Assembly (NCBI GenBank): GCA_002502245.1
Contig: DAPW01000015.1
Span: 124,001 to 188,000, forward strand
DNA: 64,000 nt
Direction of reading: 5' to 3'
Source of the DNA: Methanoregula sp. UBA154
Lineage (GTDB): Archaea > Halobacteriota > Methanomicrobia > Methanomicrobiales > Methanospirillaceae
The notes below the pieces were generated by a model. The model was not told where the DNA came from and did no database searches. It worked only from the letters and a program-made list of their open reading frames with translations. The position numbers were made by a program, and so were the translations under genes. This document shows, piece by piece, positions 43,456 through 53,852 of the stretch. The stretch's first letter is position 1. Each line of letters opens with the position of its first letter.

Positions 43456-44856
43456 ATGGCAACAATTGAAGAACGAGATATACCCATGACCGTTGTGAAA
43501 ATGAATGTAATCCGGAAAAATATTGGCTCCGGGAATTCCCCGCTCGGACGAGCGCAGGGGAACGGCCTGCTCTGGCCGTTCATGCTCATCAGTATCGCGG
43601 CACTCCTCATCGTTGCCTCTCCGGCCAGTGCCGGGGAGCAGTACATGTCAGGGAGCCCGGAACTTTCTGCTTCCCTCGGGGGTACCAATGAAATCTCCCC
43701 GGGACAGGAAGTCCAGATCGCGGTAGTTGTCGAGAACAGCGGACTGAACCAGTTCAAATTCGTCAATACCGGTCTTGTCAGCCGCGATGACCTGCCGAAC
43801 ACGGCAAAGTTCCTGACGGTAACCCTTGGGGCCGGGGACTCGCCGTTCATCATCAAATCCGATCCCCAGATGCTTGGCGATCTGAAAGCCAGCAGCACGG
43901 CGACCGGCAGATTCACCGTCCGGATCCCTTCGGATACCCCCGCGGGTATCTACAACCTTCCCGTGACGCTGAATTATACCTACCTCCAGACGGCCGAACA
44001 GTACGGTGTGGATACCGTCCAGAATTTCTATAAATCAAAGGAAGAGGTTTTCCAGATCCCCGTACGGGTCAGACCGGATGTGCGGATCAGCATTGTTTCC
44101 TCCGAGTTCAGGGAGCTGAATGCCGGCACGGAGGGATCGATTACCCTCACGGTCAAAAACATCGGGCACGAGGACGGGAAGAAAGCAATCCTTACTCTTG
44201 CCCGGAACGACGGGAGCCCGGTGATCCCGACTGAAGGGAGCGCCTATATCGGGGACTTCCCTGCAGGCGCTTCTGCAACGGCCGTGTTCAGGGCATCGGT
44301 ATCCGGCAGTGCAGAAGCCCAGACCTATCCGCTCGATGTTTATGTGAAATACGAGAACAGTGACGGGGATACTCATTCATCGGATATCGAGACAGTTGGT
44401 GTTCCGGTTGGCGGGAAGATAGAATTTACCATTGTCTCAGAACCCGAAACCGTGAGCCCCGGCCAGAAGAAAACGATCACCGTCCAGTACAAGAATACCG
44501 GCGGCGCAACAGCGTACCAGGCCCAGGCCCGCGTGAGCATGGTGGATCCGTTCACCAGCAACGATGACACCGCGTACCTTGGCGATGTTGCACCGGGTGA
44601 GATAAAACAGGCGACGTTTCTCATCTCGGCTGATTCAGCGGCAACCCTGAAAAAATACGGTATAGATTCCGAGATCCGCTACAATGACGCGTTCGATAAC
44701 CAGATCATATCGGATCCGATAAAACTCGGCCTGACCGTGACTCAGGATACCGGCATGGTTGCAGGGCTGATGAAAAATCCGCTCCTGCTGGCAGTCCTTG
44801 CAGTCATCATCATCGGTGCAGGGTACGCCCTGTACCGTAAGAACGCGAACCGGTGA
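43456..44856 (+). CDS. COG1361/CARDB-type surface protein, first of pair
   Basis: The 466-aa exported protein has an N-terminal hydrophobic signal (about 38-58) ending ASPASAGE, several NPxF-free CARDB/COG1361 Ig-like repeats (for example SPGQEVQIAVVVENSG and SPGQKKTITVQYKNTG), and a C-terminal TM helix at about 438-458 with KNANR tail. The long n-region makes ATGs at 43486 or 43501 possible starts. A TATA box TTTAATATAA lies at 43431-43440. The gene is the first of three in an operon with a paralog and an RND transporter. Confidence 0.85.
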   Translation: MATIEERDIPMTVVKMNVIRKNIGSGNSPLGRAQGNGLLWPFMLISIAALLIVASPASAGEQYMSGSPELSASLGGTNEISPGQEVQIAVVVENSGLNQFKFVNTGLVSRDDLPNTAKFLTVTLGAGDSPFIIKSDPQMLGDLKASSTATGRFTVRIPSDTPAGIYNLPVTLNYTYLQTAEQYGVDTVQNFYKSKEEVFQIPVRVRPDVRISIVSSEFRELNAGTEGSITLTVKNIGHEDGKKAILTLARNDGSPVIPTEGSAYIGDFPAGASATAVFRASVSGSAEAQTYPLDVYVKYENSDGDTHSSDIETVGVPVGGKIEFTIVSEPETVSPGQKKTITVQYKNTGGATAYQAQARVSMVDPFTSNDDTAYLGDVAPGEIKQATFLISADSAATLKKYGIDSEIRYNDAFDNQIISDPIKLGLTVTQDTGMVAGLMKNPLLLAVLAVIIIGAGYALYRKNANR

Positions 44857-44865
44857 GAGGTGCCG

Positions 44866-46182
44866 ATGACTCACAAGGACTGGAGAGGATCTCCCGGGAC
44901 CGCACTGCTCCTGCTGAGCCTGCTTCTGTGTGGTATCCTCGCCGCGGCACCCGCGTCGGCTGCCACACAGTACCTCGGGGACGGCCCCTCATTTACTGCA
45001 TCGGTGAGCGGTATCAACGAGTTTGTGCCGGGCGAGGAGACGACGATCAGTATCCTCGTAAAAAACACCGGGCTCAATAATTTAAAACAGGTCAGCTCCG
45101 GGACGATTGAACCGGAGGACGTGCAGAGCACGGCAAAAACCGTCACCATCGGGCTCGCGTCAGCCGGTGATGCGGTACTGATCAGGACCGACCCGCAGAT
45201 GGTCGGTGACATCCGTGGCGGGAATTCCGTCACGGTCCGGTTCATCGCAAAGATATCCGCGAATGCAACAACCGGTGAATACCAGCTCCCCCTGACCCTC
45301 TCGTACCGGTACCCGCGGGTGATCGTACAGGAACGGGCAGATGTGTTCGAGTTCACCTACAATGAAGCTGAAGATACCCTGCCCGTCACCATCCGGATAC
45401 AGCCCCGTGTCAAAGCGGAGGTCATGGAGGCAGTACCGGAACAGCTGACCGCCGGATCCGAGGGATACCTGAACCTGAAGATCAGGAATGCCGGCCCGGA
45501 AAACGGTACGCTGGCGTCCGTGAAGCTGCTCCGGAACGGGCAGAGCCCGGTGTTCCCGGTAGTCAGCACCATGTTTATCGGGGACTTCCCGAGCGGGGAC
45601 ACCGTGGCATGCCGGTACAGGGTATCGGTATCACAGGATGCTACGGACCAGACCTATCCCGTTGATCTTGTCGTCTCCTACACGAACCGGGAGGGAACGG
45701 TTGTGACCTCATCAAGAACCACGGTGGGTGTTTCCGTTGATGCCAGACCTGGATTCAGCGTGACATCTCCCGTTCCTGAGGTTTCAGGCGGGCCGGGAAG
45801 GACCATTGAAGTTCAGTACCGCAATGACGGGAACGTAACCGTGTATGCTGCACAGGCACGGATCACCCTTCACGACCCCGTAACCAGCAGCGATAATACC
45901 GCGTATCTTGGCGATATCGCACCCGGTGAATCGGCAACAGCATGGTACGACATAGCGGCAGATGAAGCCGCAGAATCCCGGGTATATGTTTTTGACAGCA
46001 CCATACGGTACCGTGACGCACTCGGCACCAGCCTGGAATCGGATACCATACCGGTACAGATTACGGTCGTACCGGCACCTTCGGCACCGGCAGGACTCCT
46101 TGTACCTGCAGGAGCTCTTATCGCGGTAACTGTTGCCGGTATTCTCTTCCTTGTATACCGGCGAAAGAAGGAAAACCGGTGA
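44866..46182 (+). CDS. COG1361/CARDB-type surface protein, second of pair
   Basis: The ~438-aa paralog of the previous product has the same order: signal peptide (to about APASAA), Ig-like CARDB repeats, shared blocks such as TAYLGDIAPGESATA, and a C-terminal TM with a basic RRKKENR tail. ATG at 44866 follows GAGAGGTG and lies 9 bp after the upstream gene. The pair may form extracellular partners of the RND pump, much as membrane fusion proteins do in bacteria; this is inferred from gene order. Confidence 0.87.
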   Translation: MTHKDWRGSPGTALLLLSLLLCGILAAAPASAATQYLGDGPSFTASVSGINEFVPGEETTISILVKNTGLNNLKQVSSGTIEPEDVQSTAKTVTIGLASAGDAVLIRTDPQMVGDIRGGNSVTVRFIAKISANATTGEYQLPLTLSYRYPRVIVQERADVFEFTYNEAEDTLPVTIRIQPRVKAEVMEAVPEQLTAGSEGYLNLKIRNAGPENGTLASVKLLRNGQSPVFPVVSTMFIGDFPSGDTVACRYRVSVSQDATDQTYPVDLVVSYTNREGTVVTSSRTTVGVSVDARPGFSVTSPVPEVSGGPGRTIEVQYRNDGNVTVYAAQARITLHDPVTSSDNTAYLGDIAPGESATAWYDIAADEAAESRVYVFDSTIRYRDALGTSLESDTIPVQITVVPAPSAPAGLLVPAGALIAVTVAGILFLVYRRKKENR

Positions 46183-46189
46183 GGATTCC

Positions 46190-48499
46190 ATGATTCAGCA
46201 GATCTTTGAAGGTATCGCGAATACGATCATCAAGCGGCCGAAACCGGTGGCTGTCCTGGTCGTTGCCCTGTTCTGCATGGGTCTGTACGGCATGACCCTG
46301 CTCACCATGCAGACCGGGTGGGAGACCTACACAGACAAGGACACTCCTGCCGGTGCCCTCCATGCGCAATACGTGAGGGACTACTCATCGGACGCCATCA
46401 TCCTCATCATCGAAGCCGGCGACCCGCTCGCCCCGGAAGTCCTCTCGTATATTGATAATCTAGAAACGGATCTGGGGCAGCAGCAAAATGTCAGGAGCGT
46501 ACAGAGCCTCACCGATGTCTTAAAAGCGTACAACGGAGGCACCCTTCCCTCGTCGCGGGTGGAAACAGAGCGGATCGTCAACTCGCTTCCCGAGAGTACC
46601 CGCGCCCTGCTCTATCCTTCCAATGTCCTGACCCTCGTCCAGATCAAGCTCACCCCGGGGCTTTCAGAGACTGTCCAGAAATCCGTCCTCGCCAACATCG
46701 AATCGGTCGTGGATACCTCAAATCCGCCGCCCGGTATGAAAGTCGAACTCTCCGGTTCCCCGGCGTTCATGCAGCAGATGAGCGAATGCCTTTCCAGCAA
46801 CATGGGCATCCTCATCGGGGGTGCGATGATCCTGATGGTCATCACGATGGGCATCCTCTTCTCCTATGTCCGGCACCGCTTCATGCCGGTCCTGCTCGTG
46901 GCAGTCGGCCTCGTCACCTCCCTTGGCCTGATGGGCATTGCCGGTATCCAGCTGAACATGGCGGTGATCGGGGCGTTCCCGGTCCTGATCGGCCTTGGTA
47001 TCGATTACGCGATCCAGTTCCATGCCCGGTTTGACGAGGAGGCGCGGAAGGGGTCGCTCGAGGACGCGGTCTTCATGACCGTGACCAAAACAGGTCCGGC
47101 GGTCTTATACGCGATGCTTGCCACCTGCGCGGGATTTATCGCCATGTTTGTCTCGACCGTGCCGATGATCCGCTCGTTCGGCCTTGTTGCGATAATCGGT
47201 ATCTTTACCTGCTACTGGATCTCGTGTATCGGTATGCCCACGCTCGGGCTCCTGTTGAACTACCAGCCCAAGCCGCAGAGCGGTGAGTGTTATGCCGTGG
47301 GAACGGATGCCTGCGATACCATTATCAACAAAGAGCAGTCAAAAAAGAAGGGCTCCTTCTCCTACGGCCAGTTCCTGACCGGCGTATCGATGAAGATTGC
47401 GAAGAACCCGATCCCCGTCCTTCTTGTGGCCGGTCTTATTGCCCTGATCGGGTTCCAGATCGACCCGACCATCCCGGTCCAGTCCGATGAGAACGCCTTT
47501 GTCCCCTCAGACATGCCGGCCAAGATCAACATCGACAAGGTCACCCGTGTCATCGGTGCAACCAGCACCGCTGACCTCTTCGTCCAGGGCTCGCGGGTAA
47601 CGGACCTCGATACGCTCATCTGGATGAAAAAGTTCCAGGACTACGAACTCTCGCACCACCCGGAGGTCACCGGGGCCACGAGCATTGTCACGTACATCCT
47701 CCAGTACAACGGCGGCACCATCCCGGAGACGCAGGCCCGGCTCGATGCCGTCCTGGCAACAATTCCCGAAGATACGAAGAAGCCATACCTTGCCAGCCCG
47801 ATGAGCGGGGTCATACGGCTCAGTACCACCGAACTCACCATGTTGCAGCAGAAGACCTTAAAGATGAACGTGGTGAGTGATATTGGGTTCCTCGAACCCC
47901 CGGTCGGGATCACGGTACAGCCCGCCGGGAGCTTTGAGATGTTCACGTCGCTCCTTTCATCGCTCTCCGAGTCGAAGGAGATGATGAATCTCCTCGGGTT
48001 CATCTTTGTCTTCGTCTTCCTGATCCTCGTGTACCGGCACCTCCATGCAGTGTCTCCGATCATCCCGATCATCTTCGTCGTAGGCTGGAATGCGGTGGCC
48101 ATGTATATCATGGGTATCGAGTACTCGCCGCTGACCGCAACGCTGGGATCGATGACCATCGGTGTTGCGGCGGAGTACACCATCCTCGTTATGGAGCGGT
48201 ACGCGGAGGAAGAGGAGCGGCTGCACGACCCGGTGGCAGCCATCCAGGAGAGCGTGCAGAAGATCGGTACCGCTATCACGGTCTCGGGCCTTGCTACCTT
48301 CTTCGGATTCTCGGCGCTCTGCCTTGCGACCTTCCCGATCATCAGCAACTTCGGTGTCACCACCCTGATTGCGGTCGCATTCTCCCTGCTGGGCGCGATC
48401 TTTATCATGCCGGCCGTGCTCTCGGTCATGGGGCAGGTCACCGCATGGTTCGAGGCACGGCACAAAAGCGATGCCTCAGCCGTACCGGAGCAACTCTGA
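46190..48499 (+). CDS. RND-superfamily (MMPL-like) exporter
   Basis: The ~769-aa protein has the two-fold RND plan: TM1 near 20-38, an extracellular domain, TM2-6 (about 200-370), a second TM near 410-430, another extracellular domain and TM8-12 (about 600-755). GIDYAIQFHARFDEE in the first half and GVAAEYTILVMERYAEE in the second carry the charged TM4 and TM10 residues of proton-driven members. It belongs with archaeal hopanoid/lipid-type MMPL exporters. GGTGAGGATT precedes the ATG, 7 bp after the COG1361 gene. Confidence 0.9.
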   Translation: MIQQIFEGIANTIIKRPKPVAVLVVALFCMGLYGMTLLTMQTGWETYTDKDTPAGALHAQYVRDYSSDAIILIIEAGDPLAPEVLSYIDNLETDLGQQQNVRSVQSLTDVLKAYNGGTLPSSRVETERIVNSLPESTRALLYPSNVLTLVQIKLTPGLSETVQKSVLANIESVVDTSNPPPGMKVELSGSPAFMQQMSECLSSNMGILIGGAMILMVITMGILFSYVRHRFMPVLLVAVGLVTSLGLMGIAGIQLNMAVIGAFPVLIGLGIDYAIQFHARFDEEARKGSLEDAVFMTVTKTGPAVLYAMLATCAGFIAMFVSTVPMIRSFGLVAIIGIFTCYWISCIGMPTLGLLLNYQPKPQSGECYAVGTDACDTIINKEQSKKKGSFSYGQFLTGVSMKIAKNPIPVLLVAGLIALIGFQIDPTIPVQSDENAFVPSDMPAKINIDKVTRVIGATSTADLFVQGSRVTDLDTLIWMKKFQDYELSHHPEVTGATSIVTYILQYNGGTIPETQARLDAVLATIPEDTKKPYLASPMSGVIRLSTTELTMLQQKTLKMNVVSDIGFLEPPVGITVQPAGSFEMFTSLLSSLSESKEMMNLLGFIFVFVFLILVYRHLHAVSPIIPIIFVVGWNAVAMYIMGIEYSPLTATLGSMTIGVAAEYTILVMERYAEEEERLHDPVAAIQESVQKIGTAITVSGLATFFGFSALCLATFPIISNFGVTTLIAVAFSLLGAIFIMPAVLSVMGQVTAWFEARHKSDASAVPEQL

Positions 48500-48993
48500 G
48501 CCGGACTGTTCAGGATACAGATCCGGAATTCTTTTTTTCTGATATTTTTCCCGGGGCCGGAGGTGCTCAAGGCATGTGCGCCAGATTTCCTCGTAATACG
48601 CTGGGGAAAACCCCGGGCTTGCTCACGGGCGTTTCCATGAATCTGTTCTGTTTTTGCCCTGTTGGGATCATGGTAAAATGATCTCATGTTTTAAGTGTTC
48701 TGCCGGGCAGTTTATTGAATTTTTTTCGCTTTCAACCCCGAGGTTGGTTATGACAGGGAGCGCCTGCTGCTTCGCGGTCCCATCGAAGATACCTGACAGC
48801 GGGCAGAAACAGATATCATCGTTTACAGCCTGAGGTTTTTTATGGATACAACCTGCCTGCTGCGTTCCTTTTCTGAGTATCAGGTATTACATGGATACTT
48901 TCTATCAGGAAATTTGCCAATCCCGCGTCCGGAGCACCGGATCATGGATCACACCTCACAGAGTTCTGATAGTGACAAACGGGACGGATACGT
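48500..48993 (+). terminator. 494-bp intergenic region with T-run terminator
   Basis: Seven T at 48532-48538 shortly after the RND gene probably end the operon. The rest of the segment is mixed in composition; I see no supported gene or RNA, and no clear TATA box for the ATPase gene at 48994. Confidence 0.4.
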
Positions 48994-51453
48994 ATGGGCA
49001 TAGACGACCAGTCCCGGCCTGCTGCAATGAACGGCCTCTCTGAGGAGGAAGCCCGGAAGCGGCTCGCGCAGTCCGGCCCCAACAGCATTGCGAAAGCGTA
49101 CAAAGTGACCTTCCTCTCCATCGCAAAGGAGGAGCTGACCGAACCGATGATCCTTCTCCTCCTTGTAGTCGGGGTCGCGTACACCATCGTCGGCGAGTTC
49201 CGGGACGCCCTGACCCTGTACGCGATCATCATCACCCTCGTCCTGGTCGAGATCGGGACCGAGTACCGGGCCAAGAAGGCGATCGATTCGCTTGCAACCA
49301 TCGCTGCCCCGGAGACGAAGGTCATCAGGGACGGGCGCATCGCTGGTATCCCTACCGCCGGCGTAGTACCCGGTGACCTGCTTGTACTGGTGCCCGGGAC
49401 CAGGATCGCAGCGGATGGCCGCCTCGTGTCTTCGGTCAGTCTCCGGGTCGATGAGTCTTCCCTGACGGGGGAATCGTTCCCCGTAGAGAAGGAGGCCGGC
49501 TCTGAGGCATTCTCCGGCACGCTCGTTCTCGCGGGAGAGGGGCTGCTCGAGGCCTCCTTGACCGGGGGGAGAACACGGATAGGAGAGATCGCCACGCAGG
49601 CACAGGTAGTCAGACCCCCGAAGACCGCCTTGCAGCTCGCCATGAAGTCGCTTGCGAGAACGCTCGCTGTAGTCGCCATCTTCTTCTCGGTCATCATCCC
49701 GCTGGCCGGTTACCTCCGGGGCCAGTCCCTGGAAGAGAGCATCCTGACCGGTCTTGCCCTCGCCTTTGCCACGATCCCCGAGGAACTCCCGATCATCATC
49801 ACCATGACCCTCGGCCTCAGTGCATACCTGCTCTCGAAAGAGAACTTCCTGATCAAACGGCTCCGGGCGGCCGAGATTCTCGGCAACGCGACCGTGATCC
49901 TGACCGACAAGACCGGCACCATTACCGAGAGCCGGATGCAGGTCGTCACGGTCCACCCGGCTGGAGACGAAGCAGCAGTCCTCACTGCAGCGCGTCTGGC
50001 GATGACCGGACTCTCCCTCTCGGCAACGGACCAGGCCGTCATCGACAAGGCCGCGGAATATGGTATCCCTGCTGAGGTATCCCCGATCCTCAGGGAAGAG
50101 AGTTTTGGCAGCGGCCGGATGACCCGCATGGTCATCCGGAACCGGGCTGACGGGCCGGTCCTCTCGGTAATCGGTGCCCCGGAGGAGATTCTGGCCAGCG
50201 CCGGTCATACCAGCGCGGGGCTGCAGGAGGCTCTTGAAGCGGAAACGGCTAAAGGGCGGCGCGTTATCGCGGTGGCCCACCGGACACTTGCTCAGGAGGA
50301 GACCAGAGGGCCCGCTGAAGACCTCGGGCGTGGCCTCATCATCGACGGCCTGATCGCGATCGAGGACCCGCCGCGTCCCGGGGTGCGGGAAACGATTGAG
50401 CGGATGTCCCGCGCCGGGGTCCGGACGATCATGGTGACCGGTGACCACCCGTTGACGGCCGCCGCGATCGCCGGCGAGGTCGGTATCCCTGCCGGAACCG
50501 TACTTGAGGGGCGCGAACTCGACGCGCTCTCTGACGCCCGGCTCCGGAAGACCGTGCAGGAGGTCAGTGTCTTCGCACGCACCACCCCGCAGCATAAGCA
50601 CCGGCTGACCGAAGCCCTCCAGGCACAGGGGGAGGTAGTTGCCGTGACCGGTGACGGCGTGAACGATACCCTCGCGCTGAAGGGCGCCGATATCGGGATC
50701 GCCATGGGGCTGAAGGGCACCGATGCGGCAAAGGAGGCAGCGGATATCGTGCTGGCCGACGACAACTTCGTGACGGTAGGAAAGGGGATCTTTGAGGGGC
50801 GTCGTATCTTCGACAACCTCTCCAAGGGGGTCAGATACTACCTCTCGGTGAAGGTGGCCCTGGTCGCGGTCTTCGTCGCATCGCTCGTCCTCGGCCTGCC
50901 GTTTCCCTTCTCGCCGATCCAGATCATCCTGCTCGAGCTCTTCATGGACCTCGGTGCATCGGCCTCCTTTGTTGCGGAACCCCCCGAGCCCTCCATCGAC
51001 ACCCGGCCACCCCGTGACCCGCGTACCCCGTTCCTCGACCGTACAATGATAACCTGGATTGGGGCCGGCGGGCTTGCACTGCTCGTGTCAGTCTTTGTGC
51101 CGTACTGGTACAGCCTGTATCGGGGTGAATCCGTTGCAGTGGCCCAGACCGCGGCCTTTTCGGCATGGTTAATTGGGCACGTCCTCCTGGCCTTCGTCTC
51201 GCGCTCGTCCACCGATCCGCTTCACCGCGTGGGATTGTTCTCCAACCGCGTTATGCTCCTGTGGGGGGCGGGCGCAATAGTCTTCCTCGCGCTCGCCCTT
51301 GCGGTCCCGGCGTTCGGCGACCGCCTCGGCCTCACGGGCATCGGCAGTGGCTGGCTTGGGCTCGTTATCCTGATCGCGGTGCTCTGCATGGGAGTATACG
51401 AGCTGGTAAAAGTCTGGAGAGTGCGGGCGGGAAGTACTCTCCGTTCCGGGTGA
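48994..51453 (+). CDS. P2-type cation-transporting ATPase
   Basis: The 819-aa protein has the P-type plan: an N-terminal cation-ATPase domain (NGLSEEEARKRLAQSGPN), the TGES loop (158-161), phosphorylation site DKTGT with Asp305, MVTGDHPLT and TGDGVND in the P domain, and ten TM helices. TM4 reads ATIPEELP, the PEEL/PEGL type of Ca2+, Na+/K+ and H+ pumps, so a P2-like Ca2+ or monovalent cation role fits better than heavy metals. It is followed by an MFS transporter on the same strand. Confidence 0.93.
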   Translation: MGIDDQSRPAAMNGLSEEEARKRLAQSGPNSIAKAYKVTFLSIAKEELTEPMILLLLVVGVAYTIVGEFRDALTLYAIIITLVLVEIGTEYRAKKAIDSLATIAAPETKVIRDGRIAGIPTAGVVPGDLLVLVPGTRIAADGRLVSSVSLRVDESSLTGESFPVEKEAGSEAFSGTLVLAGEGLLEASLTGGRTRIGEIATQAQVVRPPKTALQLAMKSLARTLAVVAIFFSVIIPLAGYLRGQSLEESILTGLALAFATIPEELPIIITMTLGLSAYLLSKENFLIKRLRAAEILGNATVILTDKTGTITESRMQVVTVHPAGDEAAVLTAARLAMTGLSLSATDQAVIDKAAEYGIPAEVSPILREESFGSGRMTRMVIRNRADGPVLSVIGAPEEILASAGHTSAGLQEALEAETAKGRRVIAVAHRTLAQEETRGPAEDLGRGLIIDGLIAIEDPPRPGVRETIERMSRAGVRTIMVTGDHPLTAAAIAGEVGIPAGTVLEGRELDALSDARLRKTVQEVSVFARTTPQHKHRLTEALQAQGEVVAVTGDGVNDTLALKGADIGIAMGLKGTDAAKEAADIVLADDNFVTVGKGIFEGRRIFDNLSKGVRYYLSVKVALVAVFVASLVLGLPFPFSPIQIILLELFMDLGASASFVAEPPEPSIDTRPPRDPRTPFLDRTMITWIGAGGLALLVSVFVPYWYSLYRGESVAVAQTAAFSAWLIGHVLLAFVSRSSTDPLHRVGLFSNRVMLLWGAGAIVFLALALAVPAFGDRLGLTGIGSGWLGLVILIAVLCMGVYELVKVWRVRAGSTLRSG

Positions 51454-51464
51454 ACAGGAGGACC

Positions 51465-52676
51465 ATGGCCGGGACCCGTTCCGTTGTACCGGACCGCAGG
51501 GCGATGTATATCCTCTCCCTGATCGGTTTTTTTGCGATCTTTTCCACAACGCTCTCGAAGAACCCGGTCCTTCCCCTGTTCTCGCAGGCACTGGGTGCCA
51601 GTGACATGGTCATCGGCCTTGTTGCAGCAGTCTCCCCGCTTGCAGGAATCCTCTTCTCGTTCCCGGTCGGGGTTCTCTCCGACCACCTTGGAAGGAGGAG
51701 GCTGCTCATCGCGTCCGGCGTGGTATTCATTTCGGCTCCGCTCCTCTATCTCCTGATCTCCGATCCCCTCTGGCTGATCCCGGTCCGGTTCTTCCACGGG
51801 ACGGCGACCGCCATCCTCGGGCCGGTGATCGCCGCGATGATTGCAGAAAAGTTTCCGGAGAATACGGGGGAGATGCTCGGGCAGTACTCTTCTGCAACGC
51901 TGATCGGGAGGTCCCTTGCACCACTGGCCGGCGGGGCCATCATCTCGTTCTTCGTCTTCTACCCAGGGCTCATCCCTTACCGGATAGTGTATCTCGTTGC
52001 AGCATTCGTTGCCGTGCCTGTGATTGTCCTGATACTCCTGGAACGGGGAGAGACTGCCGGGCTGCTGAAAGTCCTCCCGTTCTCTCTGTTCCGCACCAGT
52101 TTTATCGCGTTCTTTGCAAACCGGAAGCTCCGGGCAACGGCATGTGTCGATATGGCGACCTATTTCGCTTTCGGGGCGTTCGAGACGTTCCTGCCGCTCG
52201 TCCTGCTCTCCCGTGGGATGGGTGCGTACCAGGCCGGGATCCTGTTCGCCGTCCAGACGCTCATCATCGCCCTGACAAAACCGTTCTTTGGCAGGATTGC
52301 CGACCGGGTTGACAAGCGGATCCAGATTATCAGCGGCCTTCTCATTCTCGGCTGCTCGGTTGCCGCTATCCCGTTTGCATCATCGTTTGCGGTTTTCCTT
52401 CTCGTCAGTGCCCTCCTTGCCGCCGGCATGTCGCTCTCCACGGTTGCGACCAGCGCCTTTACCGCGGATATTGCAAAAAAAGAACAGATGGGAGCATCGA
52501 TGGGAGCACTCTCATCGGTCATGGATATCGGGCATTCTTCAGGTCCTCTCATTACCGGGATTATAATTGCCGGCAGCGGTTACGGTGCCGGGTTCCTGGC
52601 AAGCTTACTGATCGCGCTCGCAGTCTGCGGGTTCTTCGCCGTCTCGGTTCGGGACCCGGGACCGCAGCGGGCGTAA
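51465..52676 (+). CDS. MFS transporter
   Basis: The ~403-aa protein has 12 TM helices and the loop 2-3 signature GVLSDHLGRRRLL plus GRIADRVDKR in the second half. It is similar to drug-exporter or sugar-efflux members of the major facilitator superfamily; the substrate is unknown. The ATG at 51465 has a strong ribosome site, AGGAGG, 6 bp upstream and follows the P-type ATPase gene by 11 bp, so they are likely co-transcribed. Confidence 0.9.
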   Translation: MAGTRSVVPDRRAMYILSLIGFFAIFSTTLSKNPVLPLFSQALGASDMVIGLVAAVSPLAGILFSFPVGVLSDHLGRRRLLIASGVVFISAPLLYLLISDPLWLIPVRFFHGTATAILGPVIAAMIAEKFPENTGEMLGQYSSATLIGRSLAPLAGGAIISFFVFYPGLIPYRIVYLVAAFVAVPVIVLILLERGETAGLLKVLPFSLFRTSFIAFFANRKLRATACVDMATYFAFGAFETFLPLVLLSRGMGAYQAGILFAVQTLIIALTKPFFGRIADRVDKRIQIISGLLILGCSVAAIPFASSFAVFLLVSALLAAGMSLSTVATSAFTADIAKKEQMGASMGALSSVMDIGHSSGPLITGIIIAGSGYGAGFLASLLIALAVCGFFAVSVRDPGPQRA

Positions 52677-52876
52677 GGCCTGTGGTCCGGCATCATCCCG
52701 CATTCCCGAAGGTCTCTTCTGCGATAGGCCGGGTATATCGCGGGGAATGAAAGAACGAGCGGGCGATGGTACTCTTCCGTCTGCTGCTTCACGGAACCCA
52801 TCATGCGGAGATCGATCAGGCAGCGGGTCATTTCTAAACCTGTCGTGCAACCTCATCCTGCTCGGTAGTCCCGGAT

Positions 52877-53830
52877 TCACGAGCATGGTAGCGCAGGGGT
52901 CATCGCCCCGGCCGGGAGCGACTCGGCTTCGATGTAGACGCGGTTGATCTGCGGGTATGCACGCTTCAGGTCATCTTCAATCCGGCGGATCGCCTCGTGC
53001 ATCTGCTCGGCTGTGGTACCTGCGGTAAAGCATACCCCCATGTTCACGAGCAGGTCGTGCGGGCCTATGTACATGGTGAGGATGGTGCCGGCACGGTCAA
53101 CTGCCGGATCGGACTCCACGCGGGTCCAGATGTCTTTCAGTTCGTCCGGAGTGACACCCTCGCCCAGCAGCAGGCCCATGGTCCGCGATGCGAGGATCCC
53201 GGCAACACTCATCAGCAGCAGGCCGATAACGATGGATGCCACGCCATCGAGATACGCATTGTGGAACAGATGGCCGAGGAAGATCCCGAGGAACGCGAAG
53301 ACGAGACCGAGCATGGCAGCGCTGTCCTCAAGCACGACGGTGTAAAGGCTCGGGTCTTTTGACTGTCTGATGTACTGCCAGGCACCCATGTTGCCCTTGG
53401 CCCGCCTGAACTGCTTCATGGCCACCGAAAAGGATCCGCCCTCGACAAGGAGCGCGATGGCGAGCACGATGTAGGCCGCCGTGGGATCGCCCATCTCAGC
53501 GGCCGGCGCCACGTGGCGGATGTGGGATATCCCCTCGTACAGCGACATGCCGCCGCCGATACCGAAGATAGAGATCGCCACGATCTGCGTCCAGAAGTAG
53601 AGCGACTTGCCGTAGCCGAACGGGTGGCTCTCATCGGCCGGCTTTGTGGCCTGCCTTATCCCCAGCATCACGAGGCCGCCGTTTCCCGTATCAACGAGCG
53701 AATGGATGCCCTCGGAGATCATGGCCGATGAGCCGGTGATGGCCGCTGCAATGAACTTGATGACCGCGATGATCAGGTTGCCGGCGATCGCCGCGACAAC
53801 CGCTGTTTTCGAACCGCTCTGTGTTGTCAT
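52877..53830 (-). CDS. cation diffusion facilitator (CDF) transporter
   Basis: The ~317-aa protein has six TM helices. TM2 contains SSAMISEGIHSLVDTGNG with the His/Asp metal site, and TM5 has VLEDSAAMLGL with the second Asp. The C-terminal cytoplasmic domain (from about 225) is of the usual ferredoxin-like type. CDF proteins export Zn, Mn or Fe using the proton gradient. Start 53830 (MTTQSGSKT) follows GAGGGGAG; it lies 22 bp after the cofH paralog. Confidence 0.92.
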   Translation of the reverse strand: MTTQSGSKTAVVAAIAGNLIIAVIKFIAAAITGSSAMISEGIHSLVDTGNGGLVMLGIRQATKPADESHPFGYGKSLYFWTQIVAISIFGIGGGMSLYEGISHIRHVAPAAEMGDPTAAYIVLAIALLVEGGSFSVAMKQFRRAKGNMGAWQYIRQSKDPSLYTVVLEDSAAMLGLVFAFLGIFLGHLFHNAYLDGVASIVIGLLLMSVAGILASRTMGLLLGEGVTPDELKDIWTRVESDPAVDRAGTILTMYIGPHDLLVNMGVCFTAGTTAEQMHEAIRRIEDDLKRAYPQINRVYIEAESLPAGAMTPALPCS

Positions 53831-53852
53831 GGGCTCCCCTCTCTTTTTTTCC

